Virus record (IMG/VR): IMGVR_UViG_3300048033_001096
Coordinates: 1-64,000 of that record
Source of the DNA: a virus
Direction: 5' to 3' (one strand)
DNA length: 64,000 bases
Shown here: positions 43,241 through 52,435 of the stretch, in pieces
How positions within the stretch are numbered: the stretch's first letter is position 1
Layout: each line of letters opens with the position of its first letter
Program-made: the position numbers and the translations under genes
The notes under the pieces: generated by a model
What the model saw: only the letters and a program-made list of their open reading frames with translations
The model's database searches: none
What the model was told of the DNA's origin: nothing

Positions 43241-44270
43241 AAATTAATTTACTACACTGTCTTGCACATGTCATGCATTTGTTTTTTCCTTGCCAAAAAT
43301 CTGGCAGTTTTTTAAATAAATTTTCATTACTATCTAATACACCGTCGTGACAGTTTGGAATACCTACAGTCTTTAATATACTTTTGGTATTATCTACACT
43401 TAAATTTCTTAGAAAATGTATAGGTAGTTTTTCTTCTAATGGGTGTTCTAAATAGTCGCCGCCTAACCAACAACACGGAAATATATTGCCATAAGGATCA
43501 ACATAAATGCCTTTATCAGTTACACATTTAGGATCTATAGTTGCTGCTTCAATTGCAGCGTTTCGTACTTCTTCATCTACTAGTGCGTTTAAACTTTTAT
43601 TAGGTGTACGTTTAAAACGTTCTGTTTGTGCAGGCTTAATAGTATATTCTACTTTGCCTTCATAGTCATGCACTTCATATTCTTTCATTTCGTAAAAGCG
43701 TGTAGTACTTACAAAATTAACACCCTTTACACCTAAACTTAACAAGTAATCTTCGAGTAAGTCTGCTTCTAATTCGTTATGTGCAAACACTAAACTATCA
43801 ACTCTTGCTGTACCGCCTGCATTAATAAATGCAGTCATGTTTTCAATTACTTTATCAAACTTTGTATTTTTACGATATAGTTCGTGCTTGCCTTTAAATC
43901 CATCTACTGCAAAGATTACTTCAATATTGTATTGTGCAAGTTTAGCCCACCATACAGGATTACGCATGCCGCCATTAGTGTGTATTGCTAACCTTACTGT
44001 AGGATTACATTCGCGCACATATGCATATATTTCTAAGCAATCGTTAGCAAATGCAGGATCACCATAATTACCACAACTATAAAAATTTTCTAACTGTTGT
44101 AAAAATTGTTTAGGAAACCATTCCTTAAATTGTACTAGCCCCATGTCTCCATTACGGATAAACGGACGAGTTGCTCCTCCGTGATAATTCCTAGCACACA
44201 TTGGACATTGTGCTTGACATTTATCTGTAAGTTCGATATGAACCGTTTTAATATCAGATACTAACTGCAT
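43209..44270 (-). CDS. Radical SAM / SPASM protein without GGE motif
   Basis: A 353-residue radical SAM enzyme. The SAM cluster is CQAQCPMC. The GGEP motif that helps bind SAM is replaced by CGNYGDPAF. The C-terminal region has FPCCWLGG, CMTCARQC and a preceding PKCVTDKG, a SPASM-like pattern. It overlaps the radical SAM gene downstream by 32 bases, and an AAAGGAAC ribosome site precedes its ATG. It is the most divergent SPASM-type member in the island. Confidence 0.85.
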   Translation of the reverse strand: MQLVSDIKTVHIELTDKCQAQCPMCARNYHGGATRPFIRNGDMGLVQFKEWFPKQFLQQLENFYSCGNYGDPAFANDCLEIYAYVRECNPTVRLAIHTNGGMRNPVWWAKLAQYNIEVIFAVDGFKGKHELYRKNTKFDKVIENMTAFINAGGTARVDSLVFAHNELEADLLEDYLLSLGVKGVNFVSTTRFYEMKEYEVHDYEGKVEYTIKPAQTERFKRTPNKSLNALVDEEVRNAAIEAATIDPKCVTDKGIYVDPYGNIFPCCWLGGDYLEHPLEEKLPIHFLRNLSVDNTKSILKTVGIPNCHDGVLDSNENLFKKLPDFWQGKNKCMTCARQCSKLIYDDNNKYTLG

Positions 44271-46203
44271 TAAACTGTTCCTTTAGCCAATCAAAATCAT
44301 TAATTAAATTTAACTGATTTGGGCTATTGCGATTATCATTACCCCAAGCACAGCCACTGCGAGCGCCGTGAATAGCGTATTTTCCAAACAGTGTATCTGA
44401 TCCCATTTTGCACCAGGTGCTAAGTCTTTCTTCTGTTTCATTATCTACTTGTCCTCGTATTGTTTTAGATGATAGTTTACAGCACTCTCTAAATGCGCTC
44501 TTCCATGTTGAAAAGGCATCTGTATCAAATGCTGTTATGTTGCTTACACTTTCCATAGCATTAAACTTAGAACTAATACTTGTTGTCATATCAGTTTTAG
44601 TTGTATCCATATTAAGTGTTTCATTTACAGGAAACAATTTAATACCGCCATAGCCATATTCTAAATTGTTAATAGGGTTACGACTTCGCCAAACAAAGAC
44701 TTGATCTCTTTGCCATTTAGGTACTTGATGTTCGAAGGTAAAATCCTCTAACACTTGTGCATCACCATCTACAACAAAAAACATATTTGTTGTACATATC
44801 TTTGCTGCTTCTATGTGTGCTTGATGTATTCCTTTTATACCATGTACACGTTTTGCTCTTGGAAAACGTTGTTTAAGCATAGTATAGTTATCATCTGCGT
44901 TAGGTTCGTTATAAGAAATGAATACAATATCATAAGGCTTAGGCGTACTAACAGTTATATCAATTTCTTTTTTATTTACAAAAAATCTATAATCAAATTC
45001 TCGTTGCGCAAGTGGTTTGTCTTTATGAATTAAGAACACTCCGTCGTGATATTTGTCGTTTTTAAATACATGAATATTATCACGCTCGTAGTAAGGTATG
45101 TGATATTTAAAATCCCACGATACATCTACATCATTAGGTATAACATAGAAAAAGTCTGTGTTAACTTTTTTTCTTAACTTACAAAACTCTTCGTATGTGT
45201 TTACTACGATATTATCGTATGCCAGCGAATCACTTGCTACAGTATTGTGTTCTTTTTTGTTTGTGATAAATTTATACTTAAATTCACGCTCGCTTATAGA
45301 TGCATGTTTACTACATAGAACAATACCATCATAATAGTCACCGTTTTTAAATACATGATTTATTTTTCTGTCGTACTCATTGTCGTGACTAAAATACATT
45401 TCAAATTTAAAATCTTCACGCACTTGTACATGCGGAGGTATCATCCAAAACAATTCTGTTTCAACACTGTTTAAAAAAGACAAATATTCTTCATAAGTAT
45501 TAACGACACAAATTTCGTATTGTCTAGGACCACTTACAACATCGTCCCATTGTTTTGCATTTACTAAGAACCTGTAGTCAATTTGTTTTTTGTTAAGTGG
45601 CTTGTTTTTCGAACATAAGAATACGCCATTGTATAATTTCCTTCCATCAACATCATGTACAAATGCATGATTTTCCTTTCTATCGTAACTATTGTGGTGA
45701 CTAAAATAAAAGTTGTTTATGTATGTTTGATCATATTTTAAATTGCGCGATACTGCCCAAAACATTTCTGTTGAGCTGTTTTCTAATGCATACTCATATT
45801 CTTCCCAAGTGTCAATATAAAATAAATCAAACGGCTTAGGAGTACTTGCTACTATGTCTACTTCTTTCTTGTTTATAAAGAATCTATGGCGAATCTCGCG
45901 TTCTGCTATTTCAGCACGTTTTGGTACAAGTATTATACCGTCATAAGTTTCACCATTTAAAAATGTGTGGATATAGTTCTGACTGTAATCGTCTACACGA
46001 TAATCAAATTTAAAATCATCTGCAATATTAATATCAGGCCAAACGATCCAAAACATTTTTGTAAACACAATCGACTGTGCATCTTTAATGCTGTTAGCAG
46101 ACTTTGCTCTTGGATATTCTTGTTTTAATTTATTCCAAGAATCTTTTGCATAGGCTGTACTGTCATTTATAAAAACGATGTCATACATTATATTATAGTA
46201 CAC
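44254..46203 (-). CDS. Glycosyltransferase-like protein with four degenerate repeats
   Basis: A 649-residue protein, or 644 if the internal ATG at 46188 is used instead of GTG. Residues 6-123, 124-228, 229-328 and 329-423 are four copies of a roughly 100-residue unit. Each ends with a segment like NKKE-x-D-x-VAS, and each has FW or FY before a degenerate acidic motif. The fifth part (424-649) is a glycosyltransferase-A-like domain, starting IVFISYNEPN and carrying the Asp-x-Asp VDGDAQV. The repeats are derived from its first half, with the Asp-x-Asp lost in each. The paralogue at 54295 has only the catalytic unit. Confidence 0.7.
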   Translation of the reverse strand: MYYNIMYDIVFINDSTAYAKDSWNKLKQEYPRAKSANSIKDAQSIVFTKMFWIVWPDINIADDFKFDYRVDDYSQNYIHTFLNGETYDGIILVPKRAEIAEREIRHRFFINKKEVDIVASTPKPFDLFYIDTWEEYEYALENSSTEMFWAVSRNLKYDQTYINNFYFSHHNSYDRKENHAFVHDVDGRKLYNGVFLCSKNKPLNKKQIDYRFLVNAKQWDDVVSGPRQYEICVVNTYEEYLSFLNSVETELFWMIPPHVQVREDFKFEMYFSHDNEYDRKINHVFKNGDYYDGIVLCSKHASISEREFKYKFITNKKEHNTVASDSLAYDNIVVNTYEEFCKLRKKVNTDFFYVIPNDVDVSWDFKYHIPYYERDNIHVFKNDKYHDGVFLIHKDKPLAQREFDYRFFVNKKEIDITVSTPKPYDIVFISYNEPNADDNYTMLKQRFPRAKRVHGIKGIHQAHIEAAKICTTNMFFVVDGDAQVLEDFTFEHQVPKWQRDQVFVWRSRNPINNLEYGYGGIKLFPVNETLNMDTTKTDMTTSISSKFNAMESVSNITAFDTDAFSTWKSAFRECCKLSSKTIRGQVDNETEERLSTWCKMGSDTLFGKYAIHGARSGCAWGNDNRNSPNQLNLINDFDWLKEQFNAVSI

Positions 46204-46223
46204 TCATTCATACATCATGTCAA
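46195..46223 (-). promoter_or_regulatory. Sigma70-type promoter inside the island operon
   Basis: TTGACA (minus strand, 46218-46223) and TACTAT (46195-46200) with a 17-bp spacer, at the junction before the repeat glycosyltransferase gene. The predicted start is near 46188, which is also the A of its second ATG, so the message could be leaderless. It would boost the genes from 46.2 to 39.3 kb. Confidence 0.6.
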
Positions 46224-47517
46224 CAAAAAGTTGAATAAATTTACCGTCCATTTTCTTATTAAAGAATTTTTCTTTATTTTTCTTTAAAAAAGGTTTAATC
46301 TCATTTATTATATTATCAATTTCGTCTTTAGGAAGTTTTTCTATATGTTTTATATTTCTTACTATATATTCTACTCTTTTTACAGAATAATATATTGTAT
46401 CATATTTTTGATCAACTAATTCATTAAACGTAAAATAACCTTCATTGTTAAGATAAGCAACTGAGTCAACTGGTCCTATAATAGCAAACGGATGTCCAAT
46501 TGCAATATGTTGCCAGGTTCTTAAATCAGTACTTAAACTTGCAACTTCCGGTTTGTATTCTGTATTAAAATTAATATCGTGTTCGGCACAAATTATTGTA
46601 AACAAAGAATCAGTATAATGTTTAATATCATATTCTAAAATGTCTTCTGCTTGTTTTATTTTAGAATCATACTTTTCTATATGTTTGATTGTTCCTAATT
46701 TTTGATGTTTTTCAACTGTCGATTTTTTAGGATCAACATATGCTGTTGTTAATTCTTTTTTTAGTTTATATTTTTCTAAAATAAAATTAAAATATCCATT
46801 ATCGTAAGTTTGCTTGTTTATTAATTCTAACAATAAAGATATATCATGATCTCGCTTAGACGTTGATACATTAAAAATTTTAGTTGGATTCCAGTTATCT
46901 AAGTCAAGTTTCTCATCGTTTGATTTTTTTAAAAACTTGTCTGTATGAGAAATCCAATGTAAACTAGACTCGTTGTTACGGACTTTAAATATTAGCTGTC
47001 CGTAAACTTGCCACCAATCAAATCCATAAACATGTTTTGTGTCTAATAAATTTCTATACACATTGTTTAGTTCGCCTAACACAATATAGATATTATCTTT
47101 ATCTATTCCAGATTCTACTAGCTCGTTAATTCGTTCTTTTAATAATTTAATATAATACGAGCCGCCGGTAATTCTCGGCGCAAGAATTAATAATTTCATC
47201 TTACCTTTTTTAATTAACGATTTTGCTCTAGCTGACGGAACATTAGACAAGTTTCTATTCCAGCCATAATGAAAATGGTTTAATTCTATAGGATAAAATA
47301 AATTCTTTGCAAACTTGGCTTTTTTGGTATACAATTTAGCAGCAACTTTATGTGCTTTCATTACGAAATAAAATGTGTTAAATTTTGCAATAGGCGAATG
47401 TGTGCGATAATTTTTAACATACGGAATTTGTCGAGCATCATTAGTTAATGCAATTTCTTCAGCACCATTTGGAGCAGGCACTCCATCTATAATATTATCG
47501 TAGTATAAGTTTATCAT
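46204..47517 (-). CDS. Glycosyltransferase-like protein
   Basis: A 437-residue Lys/Asn/Tyr-rich protein. The C-terminal third has SLSTDLRTWQHIAIGHPFAI then VAYLNNEGYFTF, the same block as in the protein at 17318-18394, typical of GT-B-like phage glycosyltransferases. The N-terminal half carries LNHFHYGWNRNLS and LLILAPRITGGSYY. I chose the ATG at 47517 over the upstream start at 47562. It overlaps the next radical SAM gene by 23 bases. Confidence 0.55.
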   Translation of the reverse strand: MINLYYDNIIDGVPAPNGAEEIALTNDARQIPYVKNYRTHSPIAKFNTFYFVMKAHKVAAKLYTKKAKFAKNLFYPIELNHFHYGWNRNLSNVPSARAKSLIKKGKMKLLILAPRITGGSYYIKLLKERINELVESGIDKDNIYIVLGELNNVYRNLLDTKHVYGFDWWQVYGQLIFKVRNNESSLHWISHTDKFLKKSNDEKLDLDNWNPTKIFNVSTSKRDHDISLLLELINKQTYDNGYFNFILEKYKLKKELTTAYVDPKKSTVEKHQKLGTIKHIEKYDSKIKQAEDILEYDIKHYTDSLFTIICAEHDINFNTEYKPEVASLSTDLRTWQHIAIGHPFAIIGPVDSVAYLNNEGYFTFNELVDQKYDTIYYSVKRVEYIVRNIKHIEKLPKDEIDNIINEIKPFLKKNKEKFFNKKMDGKFIQLFVDMMYE

Positions 47518-48673
47518 GCCAGTCTTTAAATATCTCTGCGTAACTTTGTTTGCGTATAACATCTAAGCGTTCGTTTTCTTTAAAAAATTGCTCAAATGCT
47601 AGTGGGTTTGGTTCTTGACTTAAAAAATTATTTATACTGTCATAGAACGGCATACCTGCAATCTTGTCTAGTACTGCACGTTTAGCATGATCGGGTGCAT
47701 TTGCTGCACTGTAATAGTTAGGATGGTGTACCATGTTATGCGAAACATATACACCTTTACTTCTAAAGAACTCCCAAAACTCTTTAATATAATAAATATT
47801 CATTATGCTTATTGTTTGCAAGACATAGCACTTATGTCCAAGACTATGTAGCCAGTCAAATGCTTTAATAGTATTATCCCATTTAGCAGGATGGCGTAAG
47901 TAAGTATTGCGATCTTCCAAACAATCAATACTTACCATAAATTCAACTTGTGCAAATTTGTTCCACAAATCTATGTACTTGTCATTTATAATTGTGCTGT
48001 TAGTACTATAAACTAATGTAATATTCTTAGCTAAGTCTTTATCAATAAGAAACTCTAAAAACTTCATATGTTTGTCTACAAGCAATGGTTCTCCGCCATT
48101 GATATAGACTTTACGTGTATTGTCACAATGTTCTGCTAAGTTAGCCCAAAAACGTTCGTCTAAAGGCCAGTCAAACATACTCTGCGGCATGTCAAATTTA
48201 CGCTCGTTTAGTTTTTCCCAATCACGTATCCATTTAGAACTGCTTTGTGGATTACATGAGCGACATGCTAGGTTGCATATATTACCTAAACGTAGCTCAA
48301 TAAATTCAAAGCTAACTTTGTCTAGTGTTCCGTCTGCTTGTGTAATACTGTGTGCATCATCTATGCTAAAGTCTAGTAAATTAGTGTCACGGGTGCGTTT
48401 GCTTTCGTTACCTAATTCTTCTAATTTATAACACTTAGCACAAGGCGCCGGTTTTTTACCGTCTAGCATGTCTTTGCGTACTTGTTTAAACAAGTCGCTA
48501 TTCATAATTTTATCAAAGTCGTACTCTGTGTTGTGTAGTGTGATAAACTCACGTGGCAAGTTTTGCGATTCACTTGCACGATTAGTCATATCGCTTTCGC
48601 AACAAAGTGTAACACTACCGTGTGGATGTGTTGCTAGGTGTGTCCACGGTAATGGGCAAAATGTTTTACTCAA
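47495..48673 (-). CDS. Radical SAM protein with N-terminal twitch-like Cys cluster
   Basis: A 392-residue N_Twi-type radical SAM enzyme. TFCPLPWTHLATHPHGSVT leads to TLCC, then a later CAKCY, for the auxiliary cluster. The SAM cluster is CNLACRSC, followed by NGGEPLL and SIDCLEDRN. I chose TTG at 48673 (product MSKTFC), inside the upstream gene's stop region (TTGAGTAA), which gives the usual short lead. An ATG start at 48703 would add ten odd residues. Confidence 0.9.
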   Translation of the reverse strand: MSKTFCPLPWTHLATHPHGSVTLCCESDMTNRASESQNLPREFITLHNTEYDFDKIMNSDLFKQVRKDMLDGKKPAPCAKCYKLEELGNESKRTRDTNLLDFSIDDAHSITQADGTLDKVSFEFIELRLGNICNLACRSCNPQSSSKWIRDWEKLNERKFDMPQSMFDWPLDERFWANLAEHCDNTRKVYINGGEPLLVDKHMKFLEFLIDKDLAKNITLVYSTNSTIINDKYIDLWNKFAQVEFMVSIDCLEDRNTYLRHPAKWDNTIKAFDWLHSLGHKCYVLQTISIMNIYYIKEFWEFFRSKGVYVSHNMVHHPNYYSAANAPDHAKRAVLDKIAGMPFYDSINNFLSQEPNPLAFEQFFKENERLDVIRKQSYAEIFKDWHDKLILR

Positions 48674-49979
48674 TGCTATCCCACCATTCCTTGCCTGCGT
48701 CACTTAGTGTGTCTCTAAATGTGACATCTTGTGTTCTAATACTTTCTAAGAACAATATGTTCTTCTTACCTCTGCGCCAGCCGTCTGCATAGTTAATGTA
48801 TTCTTCTTCAAATGTTTTGCGCTCTAGCATATTTTCAAGTGTTTCTTGATAGACACGAGTTTTATGTGTTACTCTAGGCTTGATATAGTCCAACAGTTTG
48901 TGTATTTGTTCATCTAATACATGTCTCGGCAAACACATAGGACTCATAAGTACACTAGGATCAAATGCAAAGGTAATTTTAAAGTAGCTCTTTACATCTA
49001 GCTCGGTAACTACGTCGAACATACGCTGTAAATCAAAAAGTCCTGGTGTTGTTAGTGTAACATCAAACACCATTGCGTCATTGCCGTACTTGTCAATAAG
49101 AAACATACCATCTTTAAAGTTTTGTAGCCACTCGTTCCATTTGAGTCCTGTTCTAATGTACTCGCCAACAGCACCTACACCGTCTATACTGGCACAAATA
49201 TTAACACGTTTAAAGTTGTCTAACATTTCATACAGTTTATAGTCTTTGTAGTGTGTCCTACTCAAGTTTGTATTGTAGCGTACAACTACATCTTGGCTTT
49301 TTCCTTCATTAACTAGCTGTTGCATAATGCGCCAATGTATGTCATACATAAGTGGCTCGCCGCCTACCCAGTATAACTCCTCTACAATGCCTTTATCAAC
49401 TGCTGTTTGTAGTTCTGTTTCAAGAACTTCCTTTTGAAATGTAGCAATCTTCTTTCGTGTATCAGGTTGCATCCATTTTTCACGATCAAGGTTGACTACA
49501 TTGTGTTTTATCTTTTCTGTTTCCCAACTAGAGCTTAGTTGCTCGCCACACATACGACATTTAAAGTTGCACAAGTTTGAAATACGATAGTCATAACTTA
49601 TAGGCTGCATAGTTGTATAACCATCAGAGTCGGTTTTTGCAATAATATCGTCGATTTTGTGTGGGAAAAGTGTGTTAGTAAAATAATTTTTGTATGTATG
49701 AAGATTTAGTACTTGATTATTGCAAACATCGCATTGACTAATCTTCTCTCCTGCAAGAATGCGTTTTCTAATGTCTTTCATGTATTCGCTATTCCAGTGT
49801 TCTTCTAGACTTACTGGTGCAAATTCTGCATTGTCGTTGTCGCCTGCGTCTATATATTGCTTTTGAAAACTTGCATCTTCACGACTTGCACAACACAATC
49901 TACGCTCGCCTTGCGGGCTAACGTATGTATGTGTCCAAGGTGCTGTACAAAAGTATGGTCCTAAGTTTTTATCAGTCAT
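48666..49979 (-). CDS. Radical SAM protein with N-terminal twitch-like Cys cluster
   Basis: A 437-residue N_Twi-type radical SAM enzyme. YFCTAPWTHTYVSPQGER precedes RLCC and a later CDVC, the auxiliary-cluster layout. The SAM cluster is CNFKCRMC, with VGGEPLM and ASIDGVG following. It overlaps the downstream radical SAM gene at TTGAGTAA and the upstream unknown gene by 8 bases. The substrate is unknown. Confidence 0.9.
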   Translation of the reverse strand: MTDKNLGPYFCTAPWTHTYVSPQGERRLCCASREDASFQKQYIDAGDNDNAEFAPVSLEEHWNSEYMKDIRKRILAGEKISQCDVCNNQVLNLHTYKNYFTNTLFPHKIDDIIAKTDSDGYTTMQPISYDYRISNLCNFKCRMCGEQLSSSWETEKIKHNVVNLDREKWMQPDTRKKIATFQKEVLETELQTAVDKGIVEELYWVGGEPLMYDIHWRIMQQLVNEGKSQDVVVRYNTNLSRTHYKDYKLYEMLDNFKRVNICASIDGVGAVGEYIRTGLKWNEWLQNFKDGMFLIDKYGNDAMVFDVTLTTPGLFDLQRMFDVVTELDVKSYFKITFAFDPSVLMSPMCLPRHVLDEQIHKLLDYIKPRVTHKTRVYQETLENMLERKTFEEEYINYADGWRRGKKNILFLESIRTQDVTFRDTLSDAGKEWWDSIE

Positions 49980-50973
49980 TTATATGTTGTAATACCAAAT
50001 CTTCATAATCTTTGTCAAATCGTCCATAAGAATAATAATAAGAGTCTTCGATACCATCTTCAATTAATGTAATTTTGTCTACATCATCAAATTTTCCTTG
50101 AATATGTTGTTTTACAAAATCATGGTCAATGTCAACAACAGATCCTAATTTTGCAAACCCAAGTCTTAAAGACTTATCATTAATATCTAATCCTTGATTA
50201 ATTATCCAGTTATTAAAATCATTTATAGTATCTTGCCCCATGTCTGGCGATAATCGTAATAAACAGTCTCCAGACAAAAGTTTTATAGGTTCTACATGCT
50301 CGTCATCTAATTCTTCGTCTTCTTCAACAAATGCTTCAAAGTGTGTTTTACCAATTTGAGGATATCCTAACAGTACATCTCCAAACTTAACATCTGTTCT
50401 AAATAACTCATCAAACACACTAGGTAATTTTTCTAAATTTTTAGGTGCTCGGTGCCAAGATACATTAACATGAATTCTTCCATCACCGGTTTGTTGTAAA
50501 ACTGTATGTAATTCATGTACTTCAAGATTTAAACGACAAATTGCAGCACGTACTTCTGGTGTTGCAATATACATATAATTTGATGTATTGTGTGCAGGGC
50601 CTGAAAGTATTGGAAAATAATTATGTATAGTATTCATTTTTTTATTATTAGGACCGTGTTTGAAATCTTCCAAACTTAATCTTTCAGAAATATCAGGATT
50701 TTTGCTTACAGAAAAATGTTTGTTACTGTTTTCAACAAAGTCGTATTTAGAGATAGTATCTAATGTACTATTAATCTTGTCTATCATTTCTTCTACAGTT
50801 AAAACACTTTCTCCCATAAAAAGATGTTCTTTTTTAAGAAAGGCTTTAGATTTTAGTTCGTATTTAAATCTATCAAGCCATAAATCAACAGCAGGATGTT
50901 GATCTAACTTAATGCTTACTTCCATAGGCTGAATGGACGAATCTCTGCTATTTCTAAATCTTAGTTTTATCAT
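49972..50973 (-). CDS. Unknown protein in the radical SAM operon (candidate partner or substrate)
   Basis: A 333-residue protein with no cysteine cluster of the radical SAM type. It has MIKLRFRNS at the start, an acidic EEDEELDDEH stretch at about 230, and DFKHGPNNKKMN in the first half. The acidic, His-rich character and its place between two radical SAM genes suggest a partner, scaffold or even the modified protein, but no motif supports a role. It starts 13 bases after the upstream gene ends. Confidence 0.6.
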   Translation of the reverse strand: MIKLRFRNSRDSSIQPMEVSIKLDQHPAVDLWLDRFKYELKSKAFLKKEHLFMGESVLTVEEMIDKINSTLDTISKYDFVENSNKHFSVSKNPDISERLSLEDFKHGPNNKKMNTIHNYFPILSGPAHNTSNYMYIATPEVRAAICRLNLEVHELHTVLQQTGDGRIHVNVSWHRAPKNLEKLPSVFDELFRTDVKFGDVLLGYPQIGKTHFEAFVEEDEELDDEHVEPIKLLSGDCLLRLSPDMGQDTINDFNNWIINQGLDINDKSLRLGFAKLGSVVDIDHDFVKQHIQGKFDDVDKITLIEDGIEDSYYYSYGRFDKDYEDLVLQHIND

Positions 50974-50986
50974 CTTTAACTTTCTA

Positions 50987-52435
50987 TTAGTCGTATGCTG
51001 CCAATGGTTGCTCTATATTTTTATTGTCCGGCTTTAGTATCCAACCTTCTTTTTCAGCAAGTTCCATAATACTTGCATCAGTATCTGGAATGCTTTCTAC
51101 CCAGTCTGTTAGTATTTTAGGAAATACATGAATACTTTTATTTCTACGAACATCGTACTGCTGGTAAAACGTTTTAAAATCACGCCAAAGTGTAGTAGGA
51201 TTACTTGTACGTCTATGCGGAGCATCTACAGTAACAAGATAATCTATTAGTCGTTCAATACTTGCCTTTTCAAATTCGTGCCAACCTTCTTTATGCTTAT
51301 TTTCTTCCCACCAGGTACTTAATTTATCATGACAATAATCTTTAATATGATTAGGTAATGCTAGTGGACTTTGGAAACTTGGAAAACGTAATAAGTTTAA
51401 ACTTACAGTTGGCGTTCTGCTTTGTGTAAGTTCTTTTAGTTTGTATACTTCATCTAAAAAGTCAGTAATACTAAACAAGCACAAACTGTTAATTGTCATC
51501 ATAATATGTACACCTTTAGTATTTGCTTCTGTTAATACACGCTTGATGTTAGTTAACCATTGCTCGTACACTAGTCCGTCACGAATGTATTCTGCTTGTG
51601 CGCCTACTGCTTCGCAACTTGTATATAATTCAAAGTGATTCATGCCTTGTGTTTTAGCAATCAACTTGTCAACAATATCTTTTTTGGCAATTAAGTTGCT
51701 GTTAATTGCAAAGCGCATATCACTATCTTGTTCGTTAAACCAATCAAATAGTTTCCAAGTGTTAGCACTCATTAAAGGTTCGCCACCAGTAATACGCAGT
51801 TCTTCTAAACTATCCGACAATCCATTATCCCACCATTTCCAAAATGCTTGAATGTAAGGATTGTCTTCGTCGTCTTTGTAGGGCTGTGTCCACGAACCGT
51901 CTTGACGGAATGCGCCGGCGCCGTCGCTTACAAGATTAGTGTATTCACCGTTCTTTTTAATGTCTTTGGCCCATGTAGTAGAAAAACTAGCATTACAATA
52001 CGAACATGCAAGATTACAAGTTCTATCAAATGCAATTTCAAATGTTTTTAGATTAACATTTTCGTGGTGATCCATATCATACGCACGTTGTAATTCTTCG
52101 TCTGAATAGATAATGCTCTTAAAAGTTCTATCACTAACAGCATCTTTTTTCATATCTTCCATTTTCCAACAATATTCGCACTCGGCTGGACGTTCGCCTG
52201 TTTGCATCATACGGCGCATTTCTTTTTTGTGCTTAGTATTGTGAATAGCGGTGTAGTCTTCTTCTACTTCAATTACTGGAATTTTATGTGCCGGCGGGTG
52301 ATGACAACTTGCTGTTGTGCCGCTGCCTAACCAAGTAGTTGCGTTAAACCATTTGGCTCCACAAAAACTTTTACTTTTACTATCTAGTACTCTATCTCTA
52401 TACTGTTGTAGTGTTTCGTCAGATTTTTTAGCCAT
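50987..52435 (-). CDS. Radical SAM protein, twitch-like N-terminus with CHHP variant
   Basis: A 482-residue N_Twi-type radical SAM enzyme, the longest of this type here. The N-terminal SFCGAKWF is followed by SCHHPPAHKIP in place of the CC of the other paralogues, then CEYCWKMED. The SAM cluster is CNLACSYC, followed by ITGGEPLM. It is a close paralogue of the adjacent gene at 52428-53801 and overlaps it by 8 bases. The substitution of CC by CHH changes the possible auxiliary-cluster ligands. Confidence 0.9.
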   Translation of the reverse strand: MAKKSDETLQQYRDRVLDSKSKSFCGAKWFNATTWLGSGTTASCHHPPAHKIPVIEVEEDYTAIHNTKHKKEMRRMMQTGERPAECEYCWKMEDMKKDAVSDRTFKSIIYSDEELQRAYDMDHHENVNLKTFEIAFDRTCNLACSYCNASFSTTWAKDIKKNGEYTNLVSDGAGAFRQDGSWTQPYKDDEDNPYIQAFWKWWDNGLSDSLEELRITGGEPLMSANTWKLFDWFNEQDSDMRFAINSNLIAKKDIVDKLIAKTQGMNHFELYTSCEAVGAQAEYIRDGLVYEQWLTNIKRVLTEANTKGVHIMMTINSLCLFSITDFLDEVYKLKELTQSRTPTVSLNLLRFPSFQSPLALPNHIKDYCHDKLSTWWEENKHKEGWHEFEKASIERLIDYLVTVDAPHRRTSNPTTLWRDFKTFYQQYDVRRNKSIHVFPKILTDWVESIPDTDASIMELAEKEGWILKPDNKNIEQPLAAYD

